This document shows, in pieces, positions 8,709 through 17,515 of a stretch of DNA of 64,000 nucleotides; within the stretch, counting starts at the first letter, position 1, and each line of letters begins with the position of its first letter. The notes beneath the pieces were generated by a model. It was not told the origin of the DNA. It saw only the letters and a program-made list of their open reading frames with translations, and did not search any database. The position numbers and the translations under genes were made by a program. Origin of the DNA: Paracoccaceae bacterium (GTDB lineage: Bacteria; Pseudomonadota; Alphaproteobacteria; Rhodobacterales; Rhodobacteraceae); the NCBI GenBank assembly GCA_029244725.1, contig JAQWQJ010000054.1:1-64000 (forward strand), given 5' to 3'.

Positions 8709-9325
8709 GCGGCTTCCGCCTTGGTCAGCATTCCTTTGGTCACCAGCTCATCTGCCCAACCCTGAGGCGTTTCGAACAAATGCGCCTGCCAACCGCGTGA
8801 GCGGGCCATGGCGATATTGTCGTCGCGGTCATCCGCGAACAACAATGCTTCTGGGGCTACGCCACAATCCTGTTCAAGCATTTCATATATCTTGGGATCA
8901 GGCTTGATGACGCCCATATGCCCTGAAATGTAACGCTTATCGAACTCGCCCAAGAACGGATATTGGGTCTCGGCGTAGTCAAAGCTTTCGATGCCAAAGT
9001 TGGTCAAAGCAAACACTGGAACACCTTTGACACGCAAAGCCCGCAACAACCGGACCGAATGGTCAATCGCCGGCGAAGCCAGATGTATCCATTTGTCGTG
9101 CCACATGCGGATTTCGTCGCGGAAATCAGAATAGACCTCGGCAGTTTCATAGATCACGTCTGTAAAGTTCTCGCCTAGATCGACGCGATCATTCATGCCA
9201 TGCAGGTCGACGTTGGCGAACATTTCCTTGCGGCGCTCCTCGCCGATGACGGCGTCATAGTAACGCTCGGGCTGCCATTCGATCAGCACATTGCCGATGT
9301 CAAAAATCACCGCTTCAGGTGTCAT
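8705..9325 (-). CDS. HAD family phosphatase
   Basis: A 206-residue haloacid dehalogenase-type hydrolase. Motif I is FDIGNVLIEW, with Ile in place of the usual second Asp (DxGN subtype). Motif II is ALTNFG, the motif III lysine is in GVIKPDPKIYE, and motif IV is FADDRDDN. The architecture resembles YihX-like sugar-phosphate phosphatases. It is the second gene of the minus-strand operon, 22 bases after the EamA gene, and overlaps the OCD-like gene by ATGA. Confidence 0.91.
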   Translation of the reverse strand: MTPEAVIFDIGNVLIEWQPERYYDAVIGEERRKEMFANVDLHGMNDRVDLGENFTDVIYETAEVYSDFRDEIRMWHDKWIHLASPAIDHSVRLLRALRVKGVPVFALTNFGIESFDYAETQYPFLGEFDKRYISGHMGVIKPDPKIYEMLEQDCGVAPEALLFADDRDDNIAMARSRGWQAHLFETPQGWADELVTKGMLTKAEAA

Positions 9326-9347
9326 AACTATTATCCGACTGGGGCGG

Positions 9348-10310
9348 TTATCTGCGCAACCGCGGTGATCTTTTGCTTAGCATCCGTTTGCCAAGCGCCT
9401 CGCGCCACAGAAGAACAAGACCCGAGCCAATGATCAAGGCCATACCTACCCAAGAATTCATGTCTGGCCACTCACCGAACACCAGAACCCCCCAAAGGAT
9501 CGCCAAAGGCATAGCTAGGTATTCAAATGGCGCTGCAAAGGCGGCTTCAGACAAGCGATAGGCCTGCGAGATCAGATAGCCCCCAGCGGCACTACCGACG
9601 CCAATGGTCATGAATATCCACCAGTCAGCCATATCAGGGACCGTCCAACTGCGTGTCAGAAACTCAAGCGAAGGGTCAGCGTTGCCGGAAAAACGGCCGT
9701 CGCCTAGCGCCAATCCGATTGCGCCGCTTGTCATGATAAAAGTTAGCTGGATATAGAAAAGCATCGTGGCTGCGCTTTCAGTTTTGCCAATTTTGCGCGT
9801 TAGGATGTGCAATATGGCATAGCTGGTCGCAGCAATAAGGGGCAGCATGGTTGCAATCTGGAACTTGGCCCCACTGGGATTGACGATGACAAGAACGCCA
9901 GCCAACCCGATGGCAACAGCCCCCCACCGCCACGGTCCAACCTTTTCGCCCAAGAAGACGACAGAAAAGACGGTGATAATCAGCGGGCTTATGAAAAAGA
10001 TTGAGACGGCCTCGGCCAAAGGTAAAACCGCCAGCCCAAGGAAGAACGACATGTTCGCGAACACCACGCAAAAACCTCGGGCAAAATGCATCATGGGTCG
10101 CTTGGTTTTGACGACCTGCCAGCCTGTGAACGGCAAAGCGATCAACATCCATAAAGCCATGCCAATAACAGACCGGATAAGGACGACCTGATGCAAGGCG
10201 TATCCATCCGACAGGACTTTGATCGCCATATCATTGACCGAAAAGAAAAAAGCAGCGGGCAAAGCGCACAAAGCGCCGATCAAATTCGGTGTCATGGTCT
10301 TTGGCGACAT
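9348..10310 (-). CDS. DMT superfamily transporter, two EamA domains
   Basis: A 320-residue inner-membrane protein with about ten hydrophobic helices in two similar halves, the EamA (drug/metabolite transporter) pattern. The first half shows FFFSVNDMAIKVLSDGY and the conserved SIFFISPLIITVFSVVFLGEKVG. The second half ends in FGEWPDMNSWVGMALIIGSG. Such carriers usually export amino acids or related metabolites; the substrate is not evident. It heads the minus-strand operon and is divergent from the Cys/Met PLP-enzyme gene. Confidence 0.9.
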   Translation of the reverse strand: MSPKTMTPNLIGALCALPAAFFFSVNDMAIKVLSDGYALHQVVLIRSVIGMALWMLIALPFTGWQVVKTKRPMMHFARGFCVVFANMSFFLGLAVLPLAEAVSIFFISPLIITVFSVVFLGEKVGPWRWGAVAIGLAGVLVIVNPSGAKFQIATMLPLIAATSYAILHILTRKIGKTESAATMLFYIQLTFIMTSGAIGLALGDGRFSGNADPSLEFLTRSWTVPDMADWWIFMTIGVGSAAGGYLISQAYRLSEAAFAAPFEYLAMPLAILWGVLVFGEWPDMNSWVGMALIIGSGLVLLWREALGKRMLSKRSPRLRR

Positions 10311-10363
10311 AGGGCTCCCTTTCCAGAATTCAGCATGTGAGTGTAATCCAATAAGATCGCCTT

Positions 10364-10398
10364 CAATTGCGACAAACTTCCGGTCGTTTGTGGAATTG
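10364..10398. promoter_or_regulatory. Imperfect dyad, candidate operator between divergent genes
   Basis: CAATT and ACAAAC (10364-10368, 10372-10377) are mirrored by GTTTGT and AATTG (10386-10391, 10394-10398), giving a 35-base imperfect inverted repeat. It lies in the region shared by the EamA-carrier and Cys/Met PLP-enzyme promoters. A dimeric regulator could act on both genes; this is inference. Confidence 0.35.
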
Positions 10399-10457
10399 CT
10401 TCGGGTCGCAGCTGCAGGTTACACATTAAGCCGAACATTGGTACGAAAGGCACTTCA

Positions 10458-11627
10458 ATGAACAAGAAAACCGTGATGCGCCCCGTTGGGATGCCCCAGT
10501 CTGTTTCATCACCCGTTGTTACGCCGATTATGCCTTCTGTTGTTTACGCATCTGCCACACCGGATTCACTAGACGACCAATACGAAGGCCGCGTGCACGG
10601 CTACACTTATGCCCGCGAAGGTCACCCAAATGCTGACGTGTTGGCCCAACGGATCGATGCGCTTGAGGGTGCCGATGGCGGAATTGTCGTCGGCTCGGGC
10701 ATGGCAGCGGTGACAGCGGTTGTAATGGGCCTATTGCAGAGCGGAGATCATATTGTTGGGGGCGATCAGCTATACGGACGCTCTTTGCGACTGATGAAAG
10801 AAGACCTTCCGCGCCTTGGGATCGAAACATCTTTGGCAGATCCGACGAATTCAGCAGCGATGGAAGCGGCTATACAACCGAACACCAAACTTATCTTGAT
10901 CGAACTTGTGTCAAATCCGACCATTCGGATTGCCGATCTCGACGGAATAGCAGCGGTTTGTAAAGCGCGCGGCATTTTGCTGGCTGTTGATAATACATTC
11001 ACAACGCCCCTAGCCGTAAAACCTTTGGAGCGCGGCGCAGACATTGTCATCCATTCAGTGACAAAGCTGATGGCAGGGCATTCAGATGTCACGCTTGGCT
11101 ACGTTGTCGCAAATACTGCTGCGCTAAATGAACGGTTACACACTTTTGCTGTCACAACCGGCCTAACAGCCAGCCCGTTTGATTGCTGGCTCGCCGAGCG
11201 TGGTTTGTTGTCGTTTGAGCTTAGATTTGAACGCGCGCAGGAAAACGCGACGAAACTGGCGTCGTATTTGGCGGGGCACCCAAAGGTTAAACGGGTGCTC
11301 TATCCAACACGTGTCGATCATCCAGATGCTTCACGGGCCCAGGCCGTGTTTCAAGGGGTCGGCTGCAACATGGTCAGCTTCGAATTGCATGGCACAAGGC
11401 CAGAGGCCAACGCTTTCACGCTGGGTGCTGAGAACTTAGCCTTTGCCCCAACGCTTGGGGACGTGGGAACGACGCTCTCGCATCCGCCTTCAAGTTCTCA
11501 CCGGGCGTTGACCGAGGCTGAGCGTGCAGCGATTGGCATAACCGAAGGGTTCTTCCGTGTATCGGTTGGGTTGGAAAGGATCGACGACCTGATTGCCGAA
11601 TTTGAGCGAGGATTGGCGGCGGTCTAA
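10458..11627 (+). CDS. Cys/Met metabolism PLP-dependent enzyme (cystathionine gamma-lyase-like)
   Basis: A 389-residue fold-type I PLP enzyme of the trans-sulfuration family. The pyridoxal lysine is in SVTKLMAGHSDVTLG near residue 205, with the cofactor-stacking and phosphate segments GSGMAAVTAV (about 78) and DQLYGRS. Possible activities are cystathionine gamma-lyase, methionine gamma-lyase or sulfhydrylase, and none can be singled out. AAAGG precedes the ATG. The gene is divergent from the EamA-carrier operon. Confidence 0.92.
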   Translation: MNKKTVMRPVGMPQSVSSPVVTPIMPSVVYASATPDSLDDQYEGRVHGYTYAREGHPNADVLAQRIDALEGADGGIVVGSGMAAVTAVVMGLLQSGDHIVGGDQLYGRSLRLMKEDLPRLGIETSLADPTNSAAMEAAIQPNTKLILIELVSNPTIRIADLDGIAAVCKARGILLAVDNTFTTPLAVKPLERGADIVIHSVTKLMAGHSDVTLGYVVANTAALNERLHTFAVTTGLTASPFDCWLAERGLLSFELRFERAQENATKLASYLAGHPKVKRVLYPTRVDHPDASRAQAVFQGVGCNMVSFELHGTRPEANAFTLGAENLAFAPTLGDVGTTLSHPPSSSHRALTEAERAAIGITEGFFRVSVGLERIDDLIAEFERGLAAV

Positions 11628-11709
11628 CCCCAAGCTTCGCATTTCAACGCGGCCGTGCAATGATCAAACGATTGTATAAAAGCACGTTTATCATGCTGAG
11701 GGGAAATTC

Positions 11710-12588
11710 ATGTCCGTTAAAGTTGGTTTTATTGGTTTGGGCGATATGGGTATGCCCATGGCCCTTCGGTTGTTGGACGCTGGGACAAACCTTGCTGTCT
11801 GGACGCGCGATTCCCAAAAACTGAAACGGTTTCAAGACACCTCTGCCGTGGTCGCAACATCGCCTGAGGACATATTTGCACAAAGTGACGTCGTCATTTT
11901 GATGCTGGCCAGTGCAGATGCCGTAGATACAGTATTGCAGCGGGGCACCGCAGGCTTTCCTACTAACTGCAACGACCGCGTGATTGTGCAAATGGGCACC
12001 ACTCTTCCGGCGTATTCTAAAACCCTTGAAGCGGACATTCTGGCTGCGGGTGGGCGCTATGCTGAGGTTCCTTTGTCGGGTTCAAGCGTTCCAGCGGCAT
12101 CTGGGCAGTTGGTGGCAATGCAGGCCGGAGACCCCGAAACACTCGCTGAAATTGAAGCGGTCATTGCCCCGTTGATATCAGCCAAAGTGGATTGCGGGGC
12201 GATCCCAGCGGCGCTTCAAATGAAGCTTGCGGTCAATACCTGCCTAGCTGGCGTCATGTTCGGATTGCTTGAGGGAACAAACCTCGCGCGTCAATGTGGG
12301 CTGGATATGCAAGTGTTTCGCCAAGTGATGGAGGCCGGACAAATGGCTAGCCCCGTGGTAAAAATGAAGATGCCAAAACTGGTCGATGAGGATTTTTCTC
12401 CGCAAGCGTCCGTCTATCAAACTGGCGCGAATCTGCGGATGATGCACGGTGCGGCGGAAGAAGTCGGCGCGCAAACTCCTCTTGTCGATTCAGCCCTAGG
12501 AATGCAGGAAAAAGCAATAGAAATGGGGTTCGCAAACGATGATGTCTGTGCGGTTATCCGCGCCTATCAGGATCTCAACTCGGTTTAG
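11710..12588 (+). CDS. NAD(P)-dependent oxidoreductase, 3-hydroxyisobutyrate dehydrogenase family
   Basis: A 292-residue beta-hydroxyacid dehydrogenase. The N-terminal dinucleotide motif is [21 protein letters not shown]. The family's substrate-binding signature appears as [15 protein letters not shown] (about 120), and the catalytic lysine region is [10 protein letters not shown] (about 170). Relatives oxidise 3-hydroxyisobutyrate, tartronate semialdehyde or similar hydroxyacids; the substrate is not assigned. Its 3' end overlaps the convergent yaiI gene by 14 bases. Confidence 0.9.
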   Translation: MSVKVGFIGLGDMGMPMALRLLDAGTNLAVWTRDSQKLKRFQDTSAVVATSPEDIFAQSDVVILMLASADAVDTVLQRGTAGFPTNCNDRVIVQMGTTLPAYSKTLEADILAAGGRYAEVPLSGSSVPAASGQLVAMQAGDPETLAEIEAVIAPLISAKVDCGAIPAALQMKLAVNTCLAGVMFGLLEGTNLARQCGLDMQVFRQVMEAGQMASPVVKMKMPKLVDEDFSPQASVYQTGANLRMMHGAAEEVGAQTPLVDSALGMQEKAIEMGFANDDVCAVIRAYQDLNSV

Positions 12589-13036
12589 CCACTTTCGCGG
12601 CGCGCAATGCTCGCTCCAGCGCATCAAGGAACCGCGAGCGGTCGGTTCTTGAGAACGCTTTGCCACCCCCTTGGCGGAAAGGATCAGCGGCGCGCAGGTC
12701 TGTCATAAGATCTCGCATGGCCAGTTGCTGGCCGATATTTGCCTCGGTAAAGCGGTCCCCGTTGTGGCGCAGAACCTCAGCGCCTGACGCCACGCATTTG
12801 GCGGCCAGCGGGATGTCTCCGGTAACCACCACGTCGCCTTTGGTCGCGCGATCTGCAATCCACATGTCAGCGATGTCAGGACCGTCGGGAACGATCACGA
12901 CCTCAACCAGCGGATTTTGCGACATTCGCAAGCCGCCATTACTGACCAGCTTCATTTCGATCTTGTGACGCGTGGCGACCTTTTCCGCCTCGGATTTTAC
13001 CGGGCAGGCGTCCGCGTCAATGTAAAGGACGCTCAT
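12575..13036 (-). CDS. yaiI: YaiI/YqxD family protein (DUF188)
   Basis: A 153-residue cytoplasmic protein with the hallmark start [35 protein letters not shown], also typical of DUF188, lies near residue 72. The fold is PIN-like, suggesting a nuclease-type metal site formed by acidic residues, but no activity is established. Translation is coupled to fghA by an ATGA overlap. Confidence 0.93.
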   Translation of the reverse strand: MSVLYIDADACPVKSEAEKVATRHKIEMKLVSNGGLRMSQNPLVEVVIVPDGPDIADMWIADRATKGDVVVTGDIPLAAKCVASGAEVLRHNGDRFTEANIGQQLAMRDLMTDLRAADPFRQGGGKAFSRTDRSRFLDALERALRAAKVAKPS

Positions 13037-13863
13037 GCGTAAAGCGCGTCCGCGTGAAAGGCGATGTGATCTTCAATGAACGTCGACACGAAGAAGTAGC
13101 TGTGATCATAGCCCTTTTGCATACGAAACTGACCCTCTTGGCGTTTACCCGCCATTGCCTGAGACAGGGTTTCAGGCTTCAACAGCTCCATAAATTGGTC
13201 GTCGGTGCCAGTGTCGATCAGAACTGGGCCATCAAACCCATGCTCGGCCATCAACAGGCTAGAATCATGCGTTGCCCATTTGCTTTCGTCCGAACCCAGA
13301 TATGCTGTCAGCTGTTTGCGGCCCCAGTCCGAACCCGCCGGATTGCAGATTGGTGAAAAGGCCGAAACACTGCGGAAACGTCCCTTTAAGGTCATCGCAA
13401 GGGTCAAGGCACCGTGGCCACCCATTGAGTGGCCCGTGATAGATTGGCGCTCAAGATCCACTGGGAAGTTTTCGCCCAGCAACGCTGGAAGTTCTTCCGC
13501 AATGTAATCCCACATCTTGAAATTCGCGGACCACGGGGATTGGGTCGCGTTTACATAGAACCCTGCCCCTTGGCCGAGATCGTATGCGTCATCGTTCGGA
13601 ACGCCCTCACCACGAGGCGAGGTGTCAGGGAAAACCAAAGCTATCCCTTGTTCAGCAGCCCAGGCCTGAGCGCCGGCTTTGACCATTGCGTTTTCATGGG
13701 TGCACGTCAGGCCAGACAAATACCAAAGGATAGGGACTGGTCCATCTTGGGCTTCTTCAGGCAAAAACAGACCAAAGGTCATATCCGTGCCGGTTGCCGT
13801 TGAACTGTGGGTGTAAACGCCCTGTACGCCGCCAAAGCATCTGTTTTCTGCAACTGTTTCCAT
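13033..13863 (-). CDS. fghA: S-formylglutathione hydrolase
   Basis: This serine esterase of about 276 residues hydrolyses S-formylglutathione to formate and glutathione, the second step of glutathione-dependent formaldehyde oxidation. The nucleophile motif is [10 protein letters not shown] (about 145), with the later Asp in DTGTDDQF and His in YDHSYFF. The frame extends upstream, but ATG 13863 gives the usual family length and N-terminus ([12 protein letters not shown]). The partner dehydrogenase is not in the window. A 19-base palindrome lies 9 bases upstream. Confidence 0.94.
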   Translation of the reverse strand: METVAENRCFGGVQGVYTHSSTATGTDMTFGLFLPEEAQDGPVPILWYLSGLTCTHENAMVKAGAQAWAAEQGIALVFPDTSPRGEGVPNDDAYDLGQGAGFYVNATQSPWSANFKMWDYIAEELPALLGENFPVDLERQSITGHSMGGHGALTLAMTLKGRFRSVSAFSPICNPAGSDWGRKQLTAYLGSDESKWATHDSSLLMAEHGFDGPVLIDTGTDDQFMELLKPETLSQAMAGKRQEGQFRMQKGYDHSYFFVSTFIEDHIAFHADALYA

Positions 13864-13871
13864 GAAAGCCA

Positions 13872-13890
13872 ATCCTATCTTTGATAGGAT
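13872..13890. promoter_or_regulatory. Perfect 19-bp palindrome upstream of fghA, candidate operator
   Basis: ATCCTATC, TTT and GATAGGAT form an exact inverted repeat with a three-base centre, ending 8 bases before the fghA start codon on the minus strand and overlapping the presumed leader and Shine-Dalgarno area. Bound by a dimer it could block transcription; as RNA it would form an 8-bp hairpin hiding AGGAT. Which applies is unknown. Confidence 0.4.
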
Positions 13891-14000
13891 ATCGCTAGGC
13901 GATGTTCTGCGATGGGGCAAGGGGCGTCAGGCCGATATGGTTTTAAATGGTCATCGCCGCTGCGCAATCAAACATATCCCCGTCGGCTTACCAACTGGTC

Positions 14001-14474
14001 TTAGGTTCGGTGATAAGGCGACCCAGCAAGGATTGTTGTCGCGCGATATAGCTGTTCGCAAAGCATCACGCGGGCCAGCATGTGCGGCCAAACCATTGCG
14101 CCAAAGGAAATGCTGAAATCAGCCTCGGCCCGAAGCGAAGGGTCAATCCCATCTGCCCCACCGATCACGAAGGTGATGTTGCTGCGGCCCTCATCGCGCC
14201 AACCGGCCAATTTTTGGGCAAAGTCAGGTGACTTCAGCAGTTTGCCGCGCTCATCCAACGTGACGATGATCGACCCGTTAGGAATAGCGTTGCGCAGCAA
14301 GGGGGCTTCGGTGGACATGCCGCCGTTCTTTTTGTCTTCGACCTCAACAATCGCCAATGGGCCGAGCCCTAGGGCACGGCCGGTACGGTCAAACCGCTGC
14401 GAGTAATCTTGAATGAGGTCTTTTTCGGGGCCGGAACGAAGCCGGCCCACTGCGCTGATGGTGCAGCGTGTCAC
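14001..14474 (-). CDS. rlmH: 23S rRNA (pseudouridine(1915)-N3)-methyltransferase RlmH
   Basis: A 157-residue SPOUT enzyme that methylates pseudouridine 1915 in helix 69 of 23S rRNA on the assembled ribosome. The knot motifs are VTLDERGKLLKSPDFA (about 72), FVIGGADGID (about 101) and the C-terminal LCEQLYRATTILAGSPYHR. Length is typical. It follows rsfS by 12 bases; the two ribosome-linked genes form a pair common across bacteria. Confidence 0.96.
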   Translation of the reverse strand: MTRCTISAVGRLRSGPEKDLIQDYSQRFDRTGRALGLGPLAIVEVEDKKNGGMSTEAPLLRNAIPNGSIIVTLDERGKLLKSPDFAQKLAGWRDEGRSNITFVIGGADGIDPSLRAEADFSISFGAMVWPHMLARVMLCEQLYRATTILAGSPYHRT

Positions 14475-14486
14475 GACAAAGCTAGA

Positions 14487-14843
14487 TCAAGCCGTCGCGC
14501 TGGGTGAAGCCATCCACATTTTTTCCAACTGATAGAACTCGCGCACTTCAGGACGGAAAATATGGACGATCACATCACCTGCGTCGATCAAAACCCAATC
14601 GCCGGTTTCTTTGCCTTCGATCTTCGAAATCACATCAAGGTCGTGTTTGATCTCTTCGGCCAATTTTTCGGCCAAAGCTGTAACCTGACGCGAAGAGCGA
14701 CCAGAGCAAACCACCATTTGATCGGCAATGCTCGATTTGCCGCGCAGATCAATCTGCACAACGTCTTCGGCTTTGTTTTCATCAAGCGATTTTAAAATGA
14801 GAGCCAGCATCTTCTCGCTGGGAGTTTCAAGGTGCTTACCCAT
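14487..14843 (-). CDS. rsfS: Ribosomal silencing factor RsfS
   Basis: RsfS binds ribosomal protein uL14 and prevents subunit joining in starvation. The core is easy to see: EDVVQIDLRGKSSIADQMVV, then GDWVLIDAGDVIVHIFRPEV and REFYQLEKMW at the C-terminus. The frame also opens at TTG 14888, which would add 15 residues. I prefer ATG 14843 (MGKHLETPSEKML), which has AAGGGGAA upstream and an ordinary family length of about 118 residues. It is co-transcribed with rlmH. Confidence 0.94.
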   Translation of the reverse strand: MGKHLETPSEKMLALILKSLDENKAEDVVQIDLRGKSSIADQMVVCSGRSSRQVTALAEKLAEEIKHDLDVISKIEGKETGDWVLIDAGDVIVHIFRPEVREFYQLEKMWMASPSATA

Positions 14844-14984
14844 TAGCGGGTTCCCCTTGAGTGCGGTACTTGCCGCATCAACGTGCAATGACAGGACATT
14901 GTCCTCCTAGTCGTTCGCGCCGTCCGGGCCCCGGCGCTGGGCTTGTCTAAAAAATAGCATCAGCCATTTGAAAGCTCAATGCAC

Positions 14985-16328
14985 CTAGGGGTCCTTGGGG
15001 CCCGAGTCAACCACTGCACTGTCACCCAAAAGGCGCACTTCGCGTTGGGGAAAGGGAATAGATATGCCGTTGGCGTGAAATTTGTCCCAAAGCGCCAGAT
15101 ACACGTTGCCTCGAATGTTGGTCAGACCCCCAGTTGGGTCTTCAATCCAGAATCGCAGGATGTAGTCAACCGAGCTATCGCCGAATCCAACGATGTGGCA
15201 AACGGGGGCTTTGGTCTCTAGGACGCGATCGACAGATTTTGCGGCCTCGATGGCCAACGCGCGCACGCGGTGCGGGTCGTCGCCGTATGCCGTTCCAAAG
15301 AATATATCTAGCCGTACAAAATCGTCTGAGTGGGACCAGTTCACCACTTGCCCAGTGATCAAGTCTTCGTTCGGGATCAGGTATTCACGCCCGTCGCGGG
15401 TGACAACGCTGACATAGCGCGCCCCGAGGCTTTTGATCCAACCAAAGGTTTCGCCCAAGCTGATGACGTCGCCCGGTTTGATCGACTTGTCGAGAAGGAT
15501 AATAACCCCTGACACGAGGTTCGATACGACCTTTTGAAGACCAAAACCTAGACCGACACCAATCGCACCGGACAGGACGGCAAGACCGGTTAGATCAACA
15601 CCAACCGCGCGCAAGCCGATAAAGAACGCCGCGCCGTAGAGGGTAATTTGCAGCGCTTTTATCGTTAGGACCTGCATCGACGGGCTGAGATCCGCGTTGT
15701 TGTGAATGCGATCGCTTGCGCTGCGCGATAGGAAGCGGGCGCCAATAAACATTAGGCCAAGGATGAAAACAGCCTGCAGGACAATCCAAACCGATATACG
15801 GATATCGCCGAGATCAAGCGCGATACTATCAGCCAGCCGCACGAACACGTCCGTTAGACCGAGAATACTGAGCGTTATCCAGGCCCACGCACCAGCGCGT
15901 ACGACCTGACGAAGGAAATTATTCGCAATTAACCGGGTCGCAACAGCGACGAGCAACCAAGCAAATGCCAGATTTCCAACGATGCCAATTAAGTAACTTC
16001 GCGACGGCCACGTCAGCTCGCGCATTAGGGGGATGACCAACCAGATCAAGGCGACAAAGAAGATCAGCAAAAGCCGTTTGTGTATAACCACGGCCCAACG
16101 TCTGCGGGCCATGCTCCAACCTTCACGGGTACGAAGCCAATCATGATATTTGGGGGCAAGCCAAAGCTTAAGCAGCGCTGCGACTATGATAACGCCGACG
16201 ACAATTAGAATTTGATAGGCATTCCAAGGGCGCATCAGGCTAAGCAAGAAATCTGACAGGTCCTCAATTAGACCCTGACTGATTTCGACCGTATCAATGC
16301 TCGGAGCTGGGGTTAGTTCCTCGTCCAT
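14985..16328 (-). CDS. Mechanosensitive ion channel family protein (MscS-like)
   Basis: A protein of about 447 residues with several N-terminal membrane helices before an MscS pore helix and beta domain. The pore-lining region is LTGLAVLSGAIGVGLGFGLQKVVSN, and the cytoplasmic part has LDKSIKPGDVISLGETFGWI. Such channels open under hypo-osmotic membrane tension. The frame reaches back to 16454, but that overlaps the upstream RHH gene; ATG 16328 has AAGAGGAC ahead of it and is chosen. It is last gene of the SPFH / RHH / MscS operon. Confidence 0.92.
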   Translation of the reverse strand: MDEELTPAPSIDTVEISQGLIEDLSDFLLSLMRPWNAYQILIVVGVIIVAALLKLWLAPKYHDWLRTREGWSMARRRWAVVIHKRLLLIFFVALIWLVIPLMRELTWPSRSYLIGIVGNLAFAWLLVAVATRLIANNFLRQVVRAGAWAWITLSILGLTDVFVRLADSIALDLGDIRISVWIVLQAVFILGLMFIGARFLSRSASDRIHNNADLSPSMQVLTIKALQITLYGAAFFIGLRAVGVDLTGLAVLSGAIGVGLGFGLQKVVSNLVSGVIILLDKSIKPGDVISLGETFGWIKSLGARYVSVVTRDGREYLIPNEDLITGQVVNWSHSDDFVRLDIFFGTAYGDDPHRVRALAIEAAKSVDRVLETKAPVCHIVGFGDSSVDYILRFWIEDPTGGLTNIRGNVYLALWDKFHANGISIPFPQREVRLLGDSAVVDSGPKDP

Positions 16329-16384
16329 TCGTCCTCTTATCCGTTGGTCCGAGTCTGCCCGCTGACCATAAACCTTGGCAAGAC

Positions 16385-16579
16385 TTATTCCTGTGGAGCC
16401 TTGCCTGAATTTGGCGTCGGCTTCTCGGGCTGCTTTAACCGCCCTGCCCGCCAAAGCGCATCTCGTAGCAGATATTCTATCTGACCGTTTACCGAACGCA
16501 GATCATCTTCCGCCCAACGGCTAACCGCCTCTAGGATGTCTTCCGAGAGGCGGAGAGGATATGCTTTGCGTTTGGCCAT
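16385..16579 (-). CDS. Small ribbon-helix-helix (Arc-like) DNA-binding protein
   Basis: A 64-residue protein whose first 50 residues follow the Arc/CopG pattern. A basic strand (RKAYPLRLSEDI) is followed by two helices (LEAVSRWAEDDLRSVNGQIEYLLRDAL). The tail is proline-rich. RHH proteins bind repeated short sites as dimers. It lies 3 bases after the SPFH gene and 56 before mscS, so it probably regulates this operon; tandem TATGATAT repeats in front of the SPFH start are a candidate site. A toxin partner is not evident. Confidence 0.82.
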   Translation of the reverse strand: MAKRKAYPLRLSEDILEAVSRWAEDDLRSVNGQIEYLLRDALWRAGRLKQPEKPTPNSGKAPQE

Positions 16580-16582
16580 CGG

Positions 16583-17482
16583 TCAGTAAAGCGAACCAGC
16601 ATTGATGACCGGCGTGGGCTCGGCCCCGCTGGAAAGGACGACCATCAAGTTGGACACCATCGCGGCCTTGCGTTCAGGATCAAGCTCAATCCCGTCGCTC
16701 TCCTCTAGCTTTTTCAACGCACTTTCAACAATCGAGACCGTGCCTTTGACGATGGTCTCGCGCGCATCAAGCAAGGCGCTGGCCTGCTGCCGCTTTAACA
16801 TCGCGGCCGCAATCTCGGTGGCATAGGCAAGGTGGTTGATCCGTGCTTCGACTATTTCAATTCCGGCCTCAGCCACGCGTTCCTGAATCGCCTGCATCAT
16901 TTCTTCGGCCACGTTTGCCGTGTCGCCACGCAGCGACAGCCCGTCTTGATCGTCATGTAAGCCAAAATCATACGGGTATTTGCTGGCCAATGATCGAACT
17001 GCGCTTTCGGTTTGGGTGATGACATAGGCGTCATAGTCCTCGACTTCGAAAACGGCACTGACAGGATCGATCACCCTCCAAACGACGATTGCGCTGATCT
17101 CAATAGGGTTACCGATGGCGTCGTTCACCTTGCTGCGACCGCTTTCAAAATTGTTTAGCCGCGTAGATACCTTCATGCGGGGATAATAAAACGGGTTTGT
17201 CCATCGAAGCCCCGCGGTTTTATCCGTACCGCGATAAGCACCAAACAAAGTTAAAACACGGGCTTGCTTTGGTTGGTTCAGGAAAAACCCGGGCACTACA
17301 AAGAGAACAAGTAGCACTGTCAGCGCAATAGTCCCAAGTATCTGAAGAACTGAGCCATTCATCCCACCTGAGATGAAGGACACGACTCCGACAGCCACGC
17401 CCGCGATCAAAACGAGCAGCATAGAAACACCGTTGAGAACCAGCGCTTTGCGGGATTTATCGATTTTCGAAGTCTCGGACAT
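16583..17482 (-). CDS. SPFH domain-containing membrane protein (stomatin/prohibitin-like)
   Basis: A 299-residue protein with two N-terminal hydrophobic segments (about 14-36 and 44-68). An SPFH/Band 7 domain follows: ARVLTLFGAYRGTDKTAGLRW, EISAIVVWRVIDPVSAVFEVEDY, then VEARINHLAYATEIAAAMLKRQQA. SPFH proteins form oligomeric scaffolds in membrane microdomains and often associate with proteases. No protease gene is adjacent, but an MscS channel is, suggesting a membrane-stress role by inference. Confidence 0.9.
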   Translation of the reverse strand: MSETSKIDKSRKALVLNGVSMLLVLIAGVAVGVVSFISGGMNGSVLQILGTIALTVLLVLFVVPGFFLNQPKQARVLTLFGAYRGTDKTAGLRWTNPFYYPRMKVSTRLNNFESGRSKVNDAIGNPIEISAIVVWRVIDPVSAVFEVEDYDAYVITQTESAVRSLASKYPYDFGLHDDQDGLSLRGDTANVAEEMMQAIQERVAEAGIEIVEARINHLAYATEIAAAMLKRQQASALLDARETIVKGTVSIVESALKKLEESDGIELDPERKAAMVSNLMVVLSSGAEPTPVINAGSLY

Positions 17483-17496
17483 GTGTGTGCCCCCTA

Positions 17497-17515
17497 TATG
17501 ATATTATTATGATAT
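17497..17515. promoter_or_regulatory. Tandem TATGATAT repeats upstream of the SPFH/RHH operon
   Basis: TATGATAT occurs at 17497-17504 and again at 17508-17515, exactly 11 bases apart, about one DNA turn. The stretch also contains the inverted repeat TGATAT-N7-ATATCA. It ends 15 bases before the SPFH start codon and overlaps a CATAAT -10-like hexamer on the minus strand. It suits cooperative binding by an RHH repressor such as the one encoded in the operon. Confidence 0.45.

Noticed and set aside
16329-16454. Upstream extension of the MscS reading frame
   Set aside because: It overlaps the RHH gene; ATG 16328 has a proper ribosome binding site.
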